NCBI RefSeq assembly: GCF_041146395.1
Contig: NW_027182952.1
Span: 93,501 to 157,500, forward strand
DNA: 64,000 bases
Direction: 5' to 3'
Source: Eulemur rufifrons
Taxonomy: Eukaryota > Chordata > Mammalia > Primates > Lemuridae
Shown: positions 38,860 to 50,537 of the stretch, piece by piece
Layout of the letters: every line of letters starts with the position of its first letter
How positions within the stretch are numbered: the first letter of the stretch is position 1
Position numbers and translations under genes: made by a program
Notes under the pieces: model-generated
Told to the model about the DNA's origin: nothing
Seen by the model: only the letters and a program-made list of their open reading frames with translations
Database searches by the model: none

Positions 38860-39960
38860 TTTATAATTTTTTTTTTTTTCCAAAATGTCCTTTACGGACG
38901 TAATCGAGACATTTTACGACAGTTTTTTGCTTTCTGGGAATGCCTTTCCCACTGCTAGCCTCAGCCAACATTTGTATTTTAAAAGCCTCTGATTTAACTT
39001 TTCGGCGAAACCCTTTTTTTTTTTTTTTTGAGCGGCGGATGTAAAAGCCGCTAACATTTTGAATTAGTATTATTAAAAGCCAATATATGTAATATTAAAT
39101 TTTTTAAGTCAGGCGGACTAACCGTTTTTTGCACATCTTGTAATCTAGTGATAAAATCTACATAAGTTTCATTAACATTTTCTTTAACATCTTACACAAG
39201 AAAACACAGACTGTTTAGGAGAAGCTATCTTCTCTTATGTTCTAATACAGCACTGTTGAATTTGAGCAATAACCTGATCATCTTTTCTAAGATCTTAGTT
39301 TGTTCTTTAAAAGTTTTTTTTTTTTTTAACAGCCTCTCTCAACGGTGGATCATGCTTCAGGGAATCATTTGCATTAGAGAGTAGCGGTTCCCAAGCTTAA
39401 AGCGGCTGACTTGAGCCGCGCAGAGAGCTCTTAAAGTGAAAGTTCTCCTTTAGAATTCTTTCTTTTTCTCTTTTCTATATTTTCTATAGACCCGAGAAGA
39501 GGGTCGGTACCTACTTTTATTGGCTTTGTCTTATCCTGGCCCAATGCAGATGGAAGGTCCCAATTGACCTTCTCTTTTCTGCTAAAAACAGGCTCCAGAT
39601 CTTTTACTAAGCTTATTTTAGGACGGATATCCTCCGTCTCGCTAAAAGAGAATTCTGAGTTAGAATGAAACAGCTGTAGAGCTTGAGAAATTAAAGAGCA
39701 GAGCTTTTAAATACATAGAGAAATTTAATTTATTTATTTATTTATTTATTTTCGGAGCGCTTTTCATAATGTTTTCAGCGCCAACTACTTTTGCTGCAGC
39801 TTGAACTCACCCAGAGGTGGGAACCAATCACAGTGCTTGGAAATTAAATTAACAATTTCTCGAGATTTTTCTTTTTGGCAATTACTCTAGTACTCTTTAA
39901 TAAGCTCTCAACAATTCCACATACTCAGAAAAGATAGTCTTCCTCATTATTTTAATCCGG
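38860..39960 (-). pseudogene. gag: gag remnants (matrix, capsid, nucleocapsid fragments)
   Basis: The region is heavily decayed. Near 39780-39960 there is a matrix-like piece (F-S-E-Y-V-E-L-L, later H-C-D-W-F-P). Around 39060-39200 a frame reads E-N-V-N-E-T-Y-V-D-F-I-T-R-L, which fits the capsid major homology region. Near 38890-38930 K-C-L-D-Y-V-R-K-G-H-F looks like a nucleocapsid zinc knuckle whose second cysteine is lost. Stops and shifts are frequent and much of gag is missing. Three long T runs (38867-38879, 39014-39029, 39314-39327) and a TTTA microsatellite interrupt it. No protein can be made. Assignment rests on short motifs and gene order. Confidence 0.65.
39729..39748. repeat. (TTTA)5 microsatellite in the gag remnant
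   Basis: Five consecutive TTTA units within the decayed gag/leader region. Confidence 0.85.
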
Positions 39961-40116
39961 ACAGAATAATAATTTACTTTGCCCTGGAGATGTTCACTTA
40001 CCTCTCACTAGGTAAGACGCGCGCGCGACTTTCAATCCACTCCAGGTCCCTTGCGATGCAATTCGGGAACTCTTCGCTCGAGCAAAGCCTTTTGCCTTCA
40101 AGACCCTATCGGAGTG
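39961..40116 (-). other. Proviral leader between primer-binding site and gag remnant
   Basis: Sequence between the primer-binding site and the first gag-like segment. On the viral strand it contains 'agaggtaagtgaac' near 39995-40010, a good match to a splice-donor consensus (AG/GTAAGT). This is the expected place for the donor that makes spliced env RNA. A GC-rich 'gcgcgcgc' run lies near 40019-40026. Confidence 0.55.
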
Positions 40117-40133
40117 TCCTGCCGACTACGCCA
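40117..40133 (-). other. Primer-binding site matching tRNA-Ser
   Basis: On the given strand the site reads tcctgccgactacgcca. This equals the last 17 bases (with CCA) of mammalian tRNA-Ser of the AGA/TGA anticodon type. It sits 3 bp from the LTR end, the correct place for the minus-strand primer. Most betaretroviruses use tRNA-Lys, so a serine primer is unusual for a class II element. Confidence 0.88.
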
Positions 40134-40172
40134 GTTTGCGGGGAGTTAGCTACGCTCCCCGCAAAGAGGTCC

Positions 40173-40194
40173 TTTTTTTTTTTTTTTTTTTTTT
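40173..40194. repeat. T22 homopolymer replacing LTR sequence
   Basis: 22 consecutive T on the given strand between 'gcaaagaggtcc' and 'gtttataaag'. In the other LTR this interval is occupied by normal sequence. It may be a true deletion with homopolymer expansion or an assembly or sequencing fault. Confidence 0.8.
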
Positions 40195-40203
40195 GTTTAT
40201 AAA
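40195..40203 (-). promoter_or_regulatory. Possible LTR TATA element
   Basis: Viral strand TTTATAAAC about 725 bases into the LTR, also present at 34885-34893. Its position would leave about 210-240 bases for R and U5 in the 3' LTR. A second TATA-like block (TTTTATAACCC) lies about 240 bases further upstream (near 40433-40441), so the choice is uncertain. In the 5' LTR the sequence just downstream is lost. Confidence 0.3.
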
Positions 40204-40926
40204 GTGAAAGTTTATGAAAATAGATAAAGGAGGGTATCCGGATGGAAATATTTTACCCGCATCAAATATTTCCCCGACTGAAACTCCACACAGGTATTAT
40301 ATAGGGTACATACAGGCTCCGGTTGCCAAGGGCAACGGGATTTTGATACTAACAGGCAGTTTGCTTTAGGGTCAAAGTCTCCTAAAAGTCTACTACAGAT
40401 CCTTTAACTAACTCTAACTAGGGGAACAATGGGTTATAAAATCTTCTTGGGGCAAACTTCTAAGTTTTATGATAAGGCTATTACTTTAGCAACAAACAGA
40501 GACATCTTGGCTCTGGTGATTGTGTTCTTGGAGACAGAGATGATCCCAGAAGTCAACATGGGCTGTGCTTTGTGTTAATTACTTGAACCGCATGGTTCCA
40601 TCTGGGCCCGGCTTGGGCATTAGCATATCTATCTGATTAGCTCTCATCTCCGGGGGTCCACCTGTCAGCAGCACCAGCAACCTTTGGTCCTAAGGGAGGC
40701 CTGCCTTGTCTTTCAAAACAGGTGAGAACCAAAGGCCCAGTTTACAGCTGTCTCCTTGAGATGCAGCTTCTACTGACCAGCAAGACGCCCTCCTGAGACG
40801 AGGCAGCTTTTGAACTAACACATTTATCTTTTCCTTAAGGCAAAGCCTTATTTGACTTCTGAAATCAAATCTTGTCTCCAGAAATACAGGGGGCATTTCT
40901 ACAACTCAGTATTCTTAGGCTCAACA

Positions 40927-40932
40927 CCTGAA
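40927..40932. repeat. Target-site duplication, right of provirus
   Basis: 'cctgaa', a direct repeat of 34646-34651, followed at once by the rest of the interrupted ST-I monomer. Confidence 0.92.
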
Positions 40933-41169
40933 CACCCATCCTGACCGACCCCACAAAAAAAAAAGTACCCTCCAGCTACTAATTATAATGCCAATTTGCA
41001 AAATTTCCCTGCATTTTTAAACAATGGAGAAATGATGGTGGGATGATACTTAGAAGAATGGCTTCTTGTCAGTCTCCACTGAAAAAAATAGGCAACACCA
41101 AGTCAGCTACGGCTCAGCATAGTTATGTCCATAGCAGCCATATTTGGTTTCAGTAGGCACATACCCACG

Positions 41170-42660
41170 TTATCACAATTATGGTGAAACGCTGAAAACC
41201 TGCAAAGGATTTTCAACATACTGGTTAATTGAAAAGCTCTGAGGCATACTTCTTGGAACAAGCCAGTTTCCTGTGCCCACGCATAGAGAAGTATATAGAA
41301 CCATGGTGGATTCCCAGCTCATGAAGCAAAGGATTCTTAAAGGAACGGGATTACCATGCGGATCCTGTTTAATTCTCTGAAACAGAATCCGCACTTTTCA
41401 CCTGCCATACTAATACCCACTTCTCCTCTCTGGGGATAATAAAAACAAACCAGTGAATTGACAGATGGCCTGACCAACCCATCCACACTGACCCCACAAA
41501 AAAAAAAAAAAGTACCCTCCAGCTACTAATTTTAATGCTAACTTGCAAAATTTCCCTGCATTTTTAAACAATGGAAATATGATGGTGGGATGATACTTAG
41601 AAGAATGGCTTCTTGTCAGTCTCCACTAACAAAAATAGGCAACACGAAGTCAGCTACACCTCAGCATACTTATGTCCTTGGCAGCCATATTGGGTTTCAG
41701 GAGACACATACACACGTTATCACAATTATGGTGAAACGCTGAAAACCTGCAAAGGATTTTCAACATACTGGTTAATTGAAAAGCTCTGAGGCATACTTCT
41801 TGGAACAAGCCAGTTTTCTGTGCCCACGCATAGAGAAGTATATAGAACCATGGTGGATTCCCAGCTCATGAAGCAAAGGATTCTTAAAGGAACGGGATTA
41901 CCATGCGGATCCTGTTTAATTCTCTGAAACAGATCCGCAGTTTTCACCTGCCATACTAATACCCACTTCTCCTCTCTGGGGATAATAAAAACAAACCAGT
42001 GAATTGACAGATGGCCTGACCAACCCATCCACACTGACCCCACAAAAAAAAAAAAGTACCCTCCAGCTGCTAATTTTAATGCTAACTTGCAAAATTTCCC
42101 TGCATTTTTAAACAACGGAAAAATGATGGTGGGATGATACTTAGAAGAATGGCTTCTTGTCAGTCTCCACTAACAAAAATAGGCAACACGAAGTCAGCTA
42201 CACCTCAGCATACTTATGTCCTTGGCAGCCATATTGGGTTTCAGGAGACACATACACACGTTATCACAATTATGGTGAAACGCTGAAAACCTGCAAAGGA
42301 TTTTCAACATACTGGTTAATTGAAAAGCTCTGAGGCATACTTCTTGGAACAAGCCAGTTTTCTGTGCCCACGCATAGAGAAGTATATAGAACCATGGTGG
42401 ATTCCCAGCTCATGAAGCAAAGGATTCTTAAAGGAACGGGATTACCATGCGGATCCTGTTTAATTCTCTGAAACAGATCCGCAGTTTTCACCTGCCATAC
42501 TAATACCCACTTCTCCTCTCTGGGGATAATAAAAACCAACCAGCGAACTTACAGAGGGCCTGACCAACACATCCACACTGACCCCACAGGAAAAAAAAAA
42601 AAAAAAACACCATAGCCTCCAGCTACTAATTATAATGCTCTCTTGCAAAATTATCCTGCA
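41170..42660. repeat. Three consecutive near-identical class C monomers
   Basis: Units starting near 41.18, 41.73 and 42.27 kb share 'caaaggattttcaacat', 'ctctgaggcatacttc' and 'attaccatgcggatcc'. Their spacings are 547 and 544 bp. The last two also share 'cagttttctgtgcccacgc'. They reflect a recent monomer-level duplication next to the provirus. Confidence 0.75.
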
Positions 42661-45600
42661 TTTTTAAACAATGGAAAAATGATGGTGAGAGGATACTTAG
42701 AAGAATCGATTCTTGTCAGTCTCCACTAAGAAAAATAGGCAACAGCAAGTCAGCTACGCTTCAGCATAGTTATCTTTGTGGCAGCCATCTTGGGTTTCAG
42801 GAGGCACAAACAAACGTTATCACAATTATGGTGAAACGCTGAACACCTGCAAATAATTTTCAACGTACTGGTTAACTGAAAAGCTCTGCAGCATACTTCT
42901 TGGAACAAGCCAGTTACCTGTTCCCACGCAAAGAGGAGTATATAGAACCATGGTGGATTTCCAGCTGATGAAGTAAAGGATTATTAAAGGAACGGGATGA
43001 CCATGGGGATCATCGTTAATTCTCTGAAACAGAATCCGACCTTTTCTCCTGCCAAACACATGCCCACTTCTCCTCTCTGGCTAAAATAAAAACTAACCAG
43101 CGAACTGACAGAGGGCCTGACCCCCCCATCCACATCGACCACACACAAAATAACCGTACCCTCCAGCTACTAATTATAATGCTAACTTGCAAAATTTCCC
43201 TGCATTTTAAAACAATGGAAAAATGGTGGTGGGATGATACTTAGAAGAATGGCTTCTTGTCTGTCTCCACTAACAAAAATAGGCAACACCAAGTCAGCTA
43301 CTCCTCAGCATAGTTATGTGCGTCGCAGCCTTCTTGGGTTTCAGGAGGCACATACAAACGTTATCAAAATTATGGTGAAACGCTGAAAACCTGCAAATAA
43401 TTTTCAACGTACTGGTTAATTTGAAAACTCTCCAGCATAGTTCTTGGAACAAGCCAGGTACCTGTGCCCACGCATAGAGGAGTATATAGAAACATGGTGG
43501 AATCCCAGCTGATGAAGCAAAGGATTCTTAAAGGAATGAGATGACCATGCGGATCCTGTTTAATTCTCTGAAAGAGAATCCGCACTTTTCACCTGCCAAA
43601 CACATGCCCACTTCTCCTCTCTGGGGATAATAAAAACAAAGCAGTGAATTGACAGATGGCCTGACCAACCCATCCACACTGACCCCACAAAAAAAAAAAA
43701 GTACCCTCCAGCTAGTAATTATAATGCTAACTTGCAAAATTTCCCTGCATTTTTAAACAACGGAGAAATGATAGTGGGATGATACTTAGAAGAATGGCTT
43801 CTTGTCAGTCTCCATTGACAAAAATACGCAACACCAAGTCAGCTACGCCTCAGCATACTTATGTCCTTGGCAGCCATATTGGGTTTCAGGAGACACATAC
43901 ACACGTTATCACAATTATGGTGAAACGCTGAAAACCTGCAAAGGATTTTCAACATACTGGTTAATTGAAAAGCTCTGAGACATACTTCTTGGAACAAGCC
44001 AGTTTCCTGTGCCCATGCATAGAGAAGTATATAGAACCTTGGTGGATTCCCAGCTCATGAAGCAAAGGATTCTTAAAGGAACGGGATTACCATGCGGATC
44101 CTGTTTAATTCTCTGAAACAGATCCGCAGTTTTCACCTGCCATACTAATACCCACTTCTCCTCTCTGCGGATAATAAAAACAAACCAGCGAACTGACAGA
44201 GGGCCTGACCCCCCCATCTACATCGACCACACACACAAAAAAAAACCGTACCCTCCAGCTACTAATTATAATGCTAACTTGCAAAATTTTCCTGAATTTT
44301 TAAACAATGGAAAAATGATGGTGAGATGATACTTAGAAGAATGGATTCTTGTCAGTCTCCACTAACAAAAATAGGCAACACCAAGTCAGCTACTTCTCTG
44401 CATAGTTATGTCCGTCGCTGCCTTCTTGGGTTTCAGGAGGCACAAACAAACGTTATCACAATTATGGTGAAACGCTGAAAACCTGCAAATAATTTTCAAC
44501 GTAGTGGTTAATTGAAAAGCTCTGCGGCATACTTCTTGGAACAAGCCACTTACCTGTTCCCACGCAAAGAGGAGTATATAGAACCATGGTGGATTTCCAG
44601 CTGGTGAAATAAAGGATTATTAAAGGAATGGGATGACCATGGGGATCATCGTTAATTCTCTGAAACAGAATCCGCCCTTTTCACCTGCCAAACACATGCC
44701 CACTTCTCCTCTCTGGGGATAATAAAAACTAACCAGCGAACTGACAGAGGGCCTGACCCCCCCCATCCACATCGCCGACACACACAAATAAAACCGTACC
44801 CTCCAGCTAGTAATTATAACGCTGAGTTCCAAAATTTCCCTTCATTTTTAACCAACGGAAAAATGATGGCGGCATGATACTTAGAAGAATGGCTTCTTGT
44901 CAGTCTCCGCTAACAAAAATCGGCAAAACCAAGTCAGCTACCCCTCGGCATAGTTATGTCTGTGGCAGCCATCTTGGGTTTCAAGGCACATACAAACGTT
45001 GTCGCAATTATGATGAAACGCTGAACACCTGCAAATAATTTTCAATGTACTTTTTATTTGAAAACCTCTGTGGCATACTTCTTGGAAGAAGCCAGTCACC
45101 TGTGCCCACCCATACGGGAGTATATAGAACCATGGTGGTTTCCCAGCTGATGAAGCAAAGGATTCTTAAAGGAAGCGGATGACCATGCGGATCCTGTTTA
45201 ATTTTTGAAACAGAATCCGCACTTTTCACCTGCCAACAACATGCCCACTTCTCCTCTCTGGGGATAATAAAAACAAACCAGCGAACATCTAGAGGGCCTT
45301 GCACCCCCATCCACACCGACCCCACAAAAAAAAAAATGTACCCTCCAGCTACTAATTATAATACTAACTTGCAAAATTTCCCTGCATTTTAAAACAATGG
45401 AAAAATGGTGGTGGGATGATACTTAGAAGAATGGCTTCTTGTCAGTCTCCACTAACAAAAATGGGCAACACCAAGTCAGCTACTCCGCAGCATAGTTATG
45501 TCCGTCGCAGCCTTCTTGGGTTTCAGGAGGCACAAACAAACGTTATCACAATTATGGTGAAACGCTGAACACCTGCAAATAATTTTCAACGTAGTGGTTA

Positions 45601-48600
45601 ATGGAAAAGCTCTGCGGCATACTTCTTGGAACAAGCCAGTTACCTGTTCCCACGCAAAGAGGAGTATATAGAACCATGGTGGATTTCCAGCTGATGAAGT
45701 TAATGATTATTAAAGGAACGGGATGACCATGGGGATCATCGTTAATTCTCTGAAACTGAATCCACCCTTTTCACCTGCCAAACACATGCCCACTTCTCCT
45801 CTCTGGGGATAATAAAAACTAACCAGTGAACTGACAGAGGGCCTGACCCCCCCCATCCACATCGACCACACACAAAAAAAAACCGTACCCTCCAGGTACT
45901 AATTATAATGCTAACTTGCAAAATTTCCCTGCATTTTAAAACAATGGAAAAATGGTGGTGGGATGATACTTAGAAGAATGGCTTCTTGTCAGTCTCCACT
46001 AACAAAAATAGGCAACACCAAGTCAGCTACTCCTCAGCATAGTTATGTCCGTCGCAGCCTTCTTGGGTTTCAGGAGGCACATACAAACGTTATCAAAATT
46101 ATGGTGAAACTCTGAAAACCTGCAAATAATTTTCAACGTACTGGTTAATTTGAAAACTCTCCAGCATAGTTCTTGGAACAAGCCAGGTACCTGTGCCCAC
46201 GCATAGAGGAGTATATAGAAACATGGTGGAATCCCAGCTGATGAAGCAAAGGATTCTTAAAGGAATAAGATGACCATGCGGATCCTGTTTAATTCTCTGA
46301 AACAGAATCCACACTTTTTACCTGCCAAACACATGCCCACTTCTCCTCTCTGGGGATAATAAAAACAAACCAGTGAATTGACAGATGGCCTGACCAACCC
46401 ATCCACACTGACCCCACAAAAAAAAAAAAAAGTACCCTCCAGCTACTAATTATAATGCTAACGTGCAAAATTTCCCTGCATTTTTAAACAATGGAAAAAT
46501 GGTGGTGGGATGATACTTAGAAGAATGGCTTCTTGTCAGTCTCCACTAACAAAAATAGGCAACACGAAGTCAGCTACGCCTCAGCATACTTATGTCCTTG
46601 GCAGCCATATTGGGTTTCAGGAGACACATACAAACGTTATCAAAATTATGGTGAAACGCTGACAACCTGCAAATAATTTTCAACGTACTGCTTAATTGAA
46701 AAGCTCTGCGGCATACTTCTTGGAACAAGCCAGTTACCTGTGCCCACACATAGAGGAGTATATAGAACCATGGTGGATTCCCAGCTGATGAAGGAAAAGT
46801 TTCCAAAAGGAACGGGATGAGCATGCGGATCCTGTTTCATTCTCTGAAACAGAATCCGAACTTTTCACCTGCCAAACACATGCCCACTACTCTTCTCTGG
46901 GGATAATAAAAACAAACCAGCGATCTGACAGAGGGCCTGAACACCCATCCTGACCGACCCCACAAAAAAAAAAAAAGTACCCTCCAGCTACTAATTATAA
47001 TGCCAATTTGTAAAATTTCCCTGCATTTTTAAACAATGGAGAAATGATAGTGGGATGATACTTAGAAGAATGGCTTCTTGTCAGTCTCCACTGAGAAAAA
47101 TAGGCAACACCAAGTCAGCTACGCCTCAGCATAGTTATGTCCGTAGCAGCCATATTTGGTTTCAGTAGGCGCATACACACGTTATCACAATTATGGTGAA
47201 ATGCTGAAAACCTGCAAAGGATTTTCAACATACTGGTTAATTGAAAAGCTCTGAGGCATACTTCTTGGAACAAGCCAGTTTCCTGTGCCCACGCATAGAG
47301 AAGTATATAGAACCATGGTGGATTCCCAGCTCAGGAAGCAAAGGATTCTTAAAGGAACGGGATTACCATGCGGATCCTGTTTAATTCTCTGAAACAGATC
47401 CGCAGTTTTCACCTGCCATATTAATACCCACTTCTCTTCTCTGGGGATAATAAAAACAAACCAGCGAACTGACAGAGGGCCTGACCAACACATCCACACC
47501 GACCCCACAGGAAAAAAAAAAAAAAAACACCGTAGCCTCCAGCTACTAATTATTATGCTAACCTGCAAAATTTCCCTGCATTTTAAAACAATGGAAAAAT
47601 GGTGGTGGGATGACACTTAGAAGAATGGCTTCTTGTCTGTCTCCACTAACAAAAATAGGCAACACCAAGTCAGCTACTCCTCAGCATAGTTATGTCCGTC
47701 GCAGCCTTCTTGGGTTTCAGGAGGCACAAACAAACGTTATCACAATTATGGTGAAACGCTGAACACCTGCAAATAATTTTCAACGTAGTGGTTAATTGAA
47801 AAGCTCTGCGGCATACTTCTTGGAACAAGCCAGTTACCTGTTCCCACGCAAAGAGGAGTATATAGAACCATGGTGGATTTCCAGCTGATGAAGTAAAGGA
47901 TCATTAAAGGAACGGGATGAGCATGGGGATCATCGTTAATTCTCTGAAACAGAATCCGCCCTTTTCACCTGCCAAACACATGCCCACTTCTCCTCTCTGG
48001 GGATAATAAAAACTAACTAGCGAACTGACAGAGGGCCTGACCCCCCCCATCCACATCGCCCACACACACAAAAAAAACCGTACCCTCCAGCTACTAATTA
48101 TAATGCTAAGTTCCAAAATTTCCCTTCATTTTTAACCAACGGAAAAATGATGGCGGCATGATACTTAGAAGAATGGCTTCTTGTCAGTCTCCGCTAACAA
48201 AAATCGGCAAAACCAAGTCAGCTACGCCTCGGCCTAGTTATGTCTGTGGCAGCCATCTTGGGTTTCAAGGCACATACAAACGTTGTTGCAATTATGATGA
48301 AACGCTGAAAACCTGCAAATAATTTTCAATGTACTTTTTATTTGAAAACCTCTGTGGCATACTTCTTGGAACAAGCCAGTCACCTGCCCACCCATACGGG
48401 AGTATATAGAACCATGGTGGTTTCCCAGCTGATGAAGCAAAGGATTCTTAAAGGAAGCGGATGACCATGCGGATCCTGTTTAATTCTTTGAAACAGAATC
48501 CGCACTTTTCACCTGCCAACAACATGCCCACTTCTCCTCTCTGGGGATAATAAAAACAAACCAGTGAACATCTAGAGGGCCTTGCACCCCCATCCACACC

Positions 48601-48987
48601 GACACCACAAAAAAAAAAAAAAGTACCCTCGAGCTACTAATTATAATGCTAACTTGCACAATTTCCCTGCATTTTTAAACAATGGAAAAATCATGGTGGG
48701 ATTATACTTAAAAGAATGGCTTCTTGTCAGTCTCCACTGACCAAAATAGGAAACACCAAGTGAGCTACGCCTCAGCATAGTTATGTCCGTGGCAGCCGTC
48801 TTGGGTTTCAGCAGGCACATACAAACCTTATCACAATTATGGTGAAACGCTGAAAACCTGCAAATAATTTTCAACGTAGTGGTTAATTGAAAAGCTCTGC
48901 GGCATACTTCTTGGAACAAGCCAGGTACCTGTGCCCACGCATAGAGGAGTATATAGAACCATGGTGGATTCCCAGCTGATGAATCAA

Positions 48988-48992
48988 AGGAT

Positions 48993-48996
<4 letters not shown>
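48988..48996. repeat. SINE target-site duplication, left
   Basis: 'aggattctt' repeated at 49365-49373. The exact left edge is ambiguous because it runs into the T tract. Confidence 0.7.
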
Positions 48997-49042
<46 letters not shown>

Positions 49043-49364
49043 TTTAGACAGAGTCTCAATTTGTTTCCCAGGCTAGAGTGAGTGCCGTGGCGTCAGCTTA
49101 GTTCACAGCAACCTCAGACTCCTCGGCTTAAACGGTCCTACTGCCTCAGCCTCCGGAGTAGCTGGGACTACAGGCATGCGCCACTATGCCCGGCTAATTT
49201 TTTCTATATAGATTTTTAGTTGTCCATATAATGTCTTTCTATTTTTAGTAGAGACGGGGTCTCGCTCTTGCTCAGGCTGGTCTCGAACTCCTGACCTCGA
49301 GCGATCCACCTGCCTCGGCCTCCCAGAGTGCTAGGATTACAGGCGTGAGCCACCGCGCCCTTCC
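48997..49364 (-). mobile_element. Alu-like SINE, strepsirrhine type (~368 bp)
   Basis: In minus orientation, with its poly(A) tail seen as a run of about 48 T at the left. The body is dimeric and 7SL-derived: 'gtagctgggactacaggc' of one arm, 'cggctaatttttt', 'gtagagacggggtctcgc' and 'ggattacaggcgtgagccac'. Between 'cggctaatttttt' and 'agtagagacggg' lies an extra A/T-rich segment (from 'ctatatagatttttag' to 'ctttctattttt', about 49202-49247). Such a segment is characteristic of lemur and loris Alus. It is transcribed by RNA polymerase III in active copies and moved by L1. The long pure tail suggests a fairly young insertion. Confidence 0.9.
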
Positions 49365-50440
49365 AGGATTCTTAAAGGAACGGGATGACCATGTGAATGC
49401 TGTTTAATTCTCTGAAAGAGTATCCGCACTTTTCAGCTGCCATCAAATGCCGACTTCCCCTCTCTGGGGATAATAAAAACAAACCAGCAAATTTATAGAG
49501 GGACTGACCCCCCCATCGACACCGACCCGATGGGAAAAAAAAAAAAAAAACGTACCCTCCAGCTACTAATTATAAAGCTAACTTGCAAAATTTCCCTGCA
49601 TTTTTTAACAATGGAAAAATGACGGTGGGCTTATACTTAGAATGGCTTCTTGTTAGTCTCCGCTGACAAAAATAGGCAACACCAAGTCGGCTACACCTCA
49701 GCATAGTTATGTCCGTGGCAGCCATCTTGGGTTTCAGGAGGCACATACAAACGTTATTACAATTAGGGTGAAATGCTGAAAACCTGCAAATAATTTTCAA
49801 CGTACTGGTTAATTGAAAAGCTCTGCGGCATACTTCTTGGAACAAGCCAGTTACCTGTGCCAACGCATAGAGGAGTATATAGAACCATGGTGGATTCCCA
49901 GCTGATGAAGCAAAGGATTCTTAAAGGAATGGGATGACCATGTGGATCCTGTTTAATTCTCTGAAATAGAATCCACACTTTTCACCTGCCAAACACATGC
50001 CCACTTGTCCTCTCTGGGGATAATAAAAGAAAACCAGCGAACTCACAGAGGGCCTGAAACGCCCATCCACTCCTACCCCACAAAAAAAGAAAAAAAAATA
50101 CGTACCCTACATCTAATTATAATACTAACTTGCAAAATTTCCCTCCATTTTTACGCAATGGAAAAATGATGGTGAGATGATACTTAGAAGAATGTCTTCT
50201 TGTCAGTCTCCACTAACAAAAATAGGCATCAACAAGTCAGCTATGCCTCAGCATATTTATATCCGTGGCAGCCATCTTGGGTTTAAGGAGGCACATTCAA
50301 ACATTATCACAATTACGGTTAAACATGCTAAAAACCTGACAATTCTAAAAGTACTGGTTAATTCAAAAGCTCTGTCGCATACTTCTTGGAACAACCCAGT
50401 TACCTGTGCCCATGCAAAGAGAGGTCTAGAGAACCATGGT
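49365..50440. repeat. Transitional satellite monomers (ST-I to ST-II)
   Basis: Two units whose sequence is mostly ST-I ('agctactaattataa', 'caaataattttcaac') but with many scattered changes, for example 'gaatgctgtttaattctc', 'tctgaaagagtatccgc' and 'ccctacatctaattata'. They start with the right copy of the SINE duplication. Confidence 0.8.
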
Positions 50441-50485
50441 GGATTCCCAGGTGATGAATCAAAGGATTCTTAAAGGAACAGGCTC

Positions 50486-50537
50486 AAAAGTGCAGATCCT
50501 GTTTCAGTCTAAGTGTGAAACAGGATCCGCACATTTT
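50486..50537. repeat. Monomer palindrome 1
   Basis: Left arm 'aaaagtgcagatcctgttt', right arm 'gaaacaggatccgcacattt'; a few mismatches. Confidence 0.85.

Larger units (their letters stand above)
34652..40926 (-). mobile_element. Class II (betaretrovirus-like) endogenous provirus, defective, ~6.3 kb
   Basis: The element lies in minus orientation inside an ST-I monomer. From its 5' side (right) it reads: 5' LTR, 3-bp gap, tRNA-Ser-type primer-binding site, gag remnants, dUTPase and protease, a stub of reverse transcriptase fused to integrase, env, polypurine tract and 3' LTR. A dUTPase next to protease, a G-patch-like protease tail and the env organisation place it with betaretrovirus-like (class II) elements. 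It is shorter than the usual 8-9 kb because of internal deletions in gag, RT/RNase H and env surface subunit. The LTRs differ at about 2 of 732 aligned bases, yet the genes carry many stops and shifts. The copy was therefore probably already defective when it moved and used proteins supplied by another element. Confidence 0.93.
40137..40926 (-). repeat. 5' LTR of the provirus (790 bp)
   Basis: Viral sequence starts TGTTGAGCC at 40926 and ends ...CCCCGCA at 40137, so the TG...CA ends are intact. It is nearly identical to the 3' LTR over 732 bp. Directly after the TTTATAAAC block (viral sense) about 115 bp present in the 3' LTR are missing and a 22-base A run (viral strand) stands in their place. 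Confidence 0.93.
40927..48996. repeat. ST-I satellite array, block 2 (~15 monomers)
   Basis: This block continues the array in the same phase after the provirus. Monomer classes run C, C, C, A, B, C, A, E-like, A, B, D, C, A, E-like. The E-like units (about 44.82-45.37 and 48.11-48.65 kb) carry 'aaggaagcggatgacc' and 'acttccttcat'-type variants ('gttccaaaatttccc') not seen in block 1. The run from 43.37 kb recurs at 46.10 kb, 5 monomers away. No gene-like sequence is seen. Confidence 0.95.

Noticed and set aside
39990..40202. 70-codon + strand frame ending in a phenylalanine run
   Set aside because: It crosses the proviral leader, primer-binding site and the T22 run; it is an artefact of these elements.
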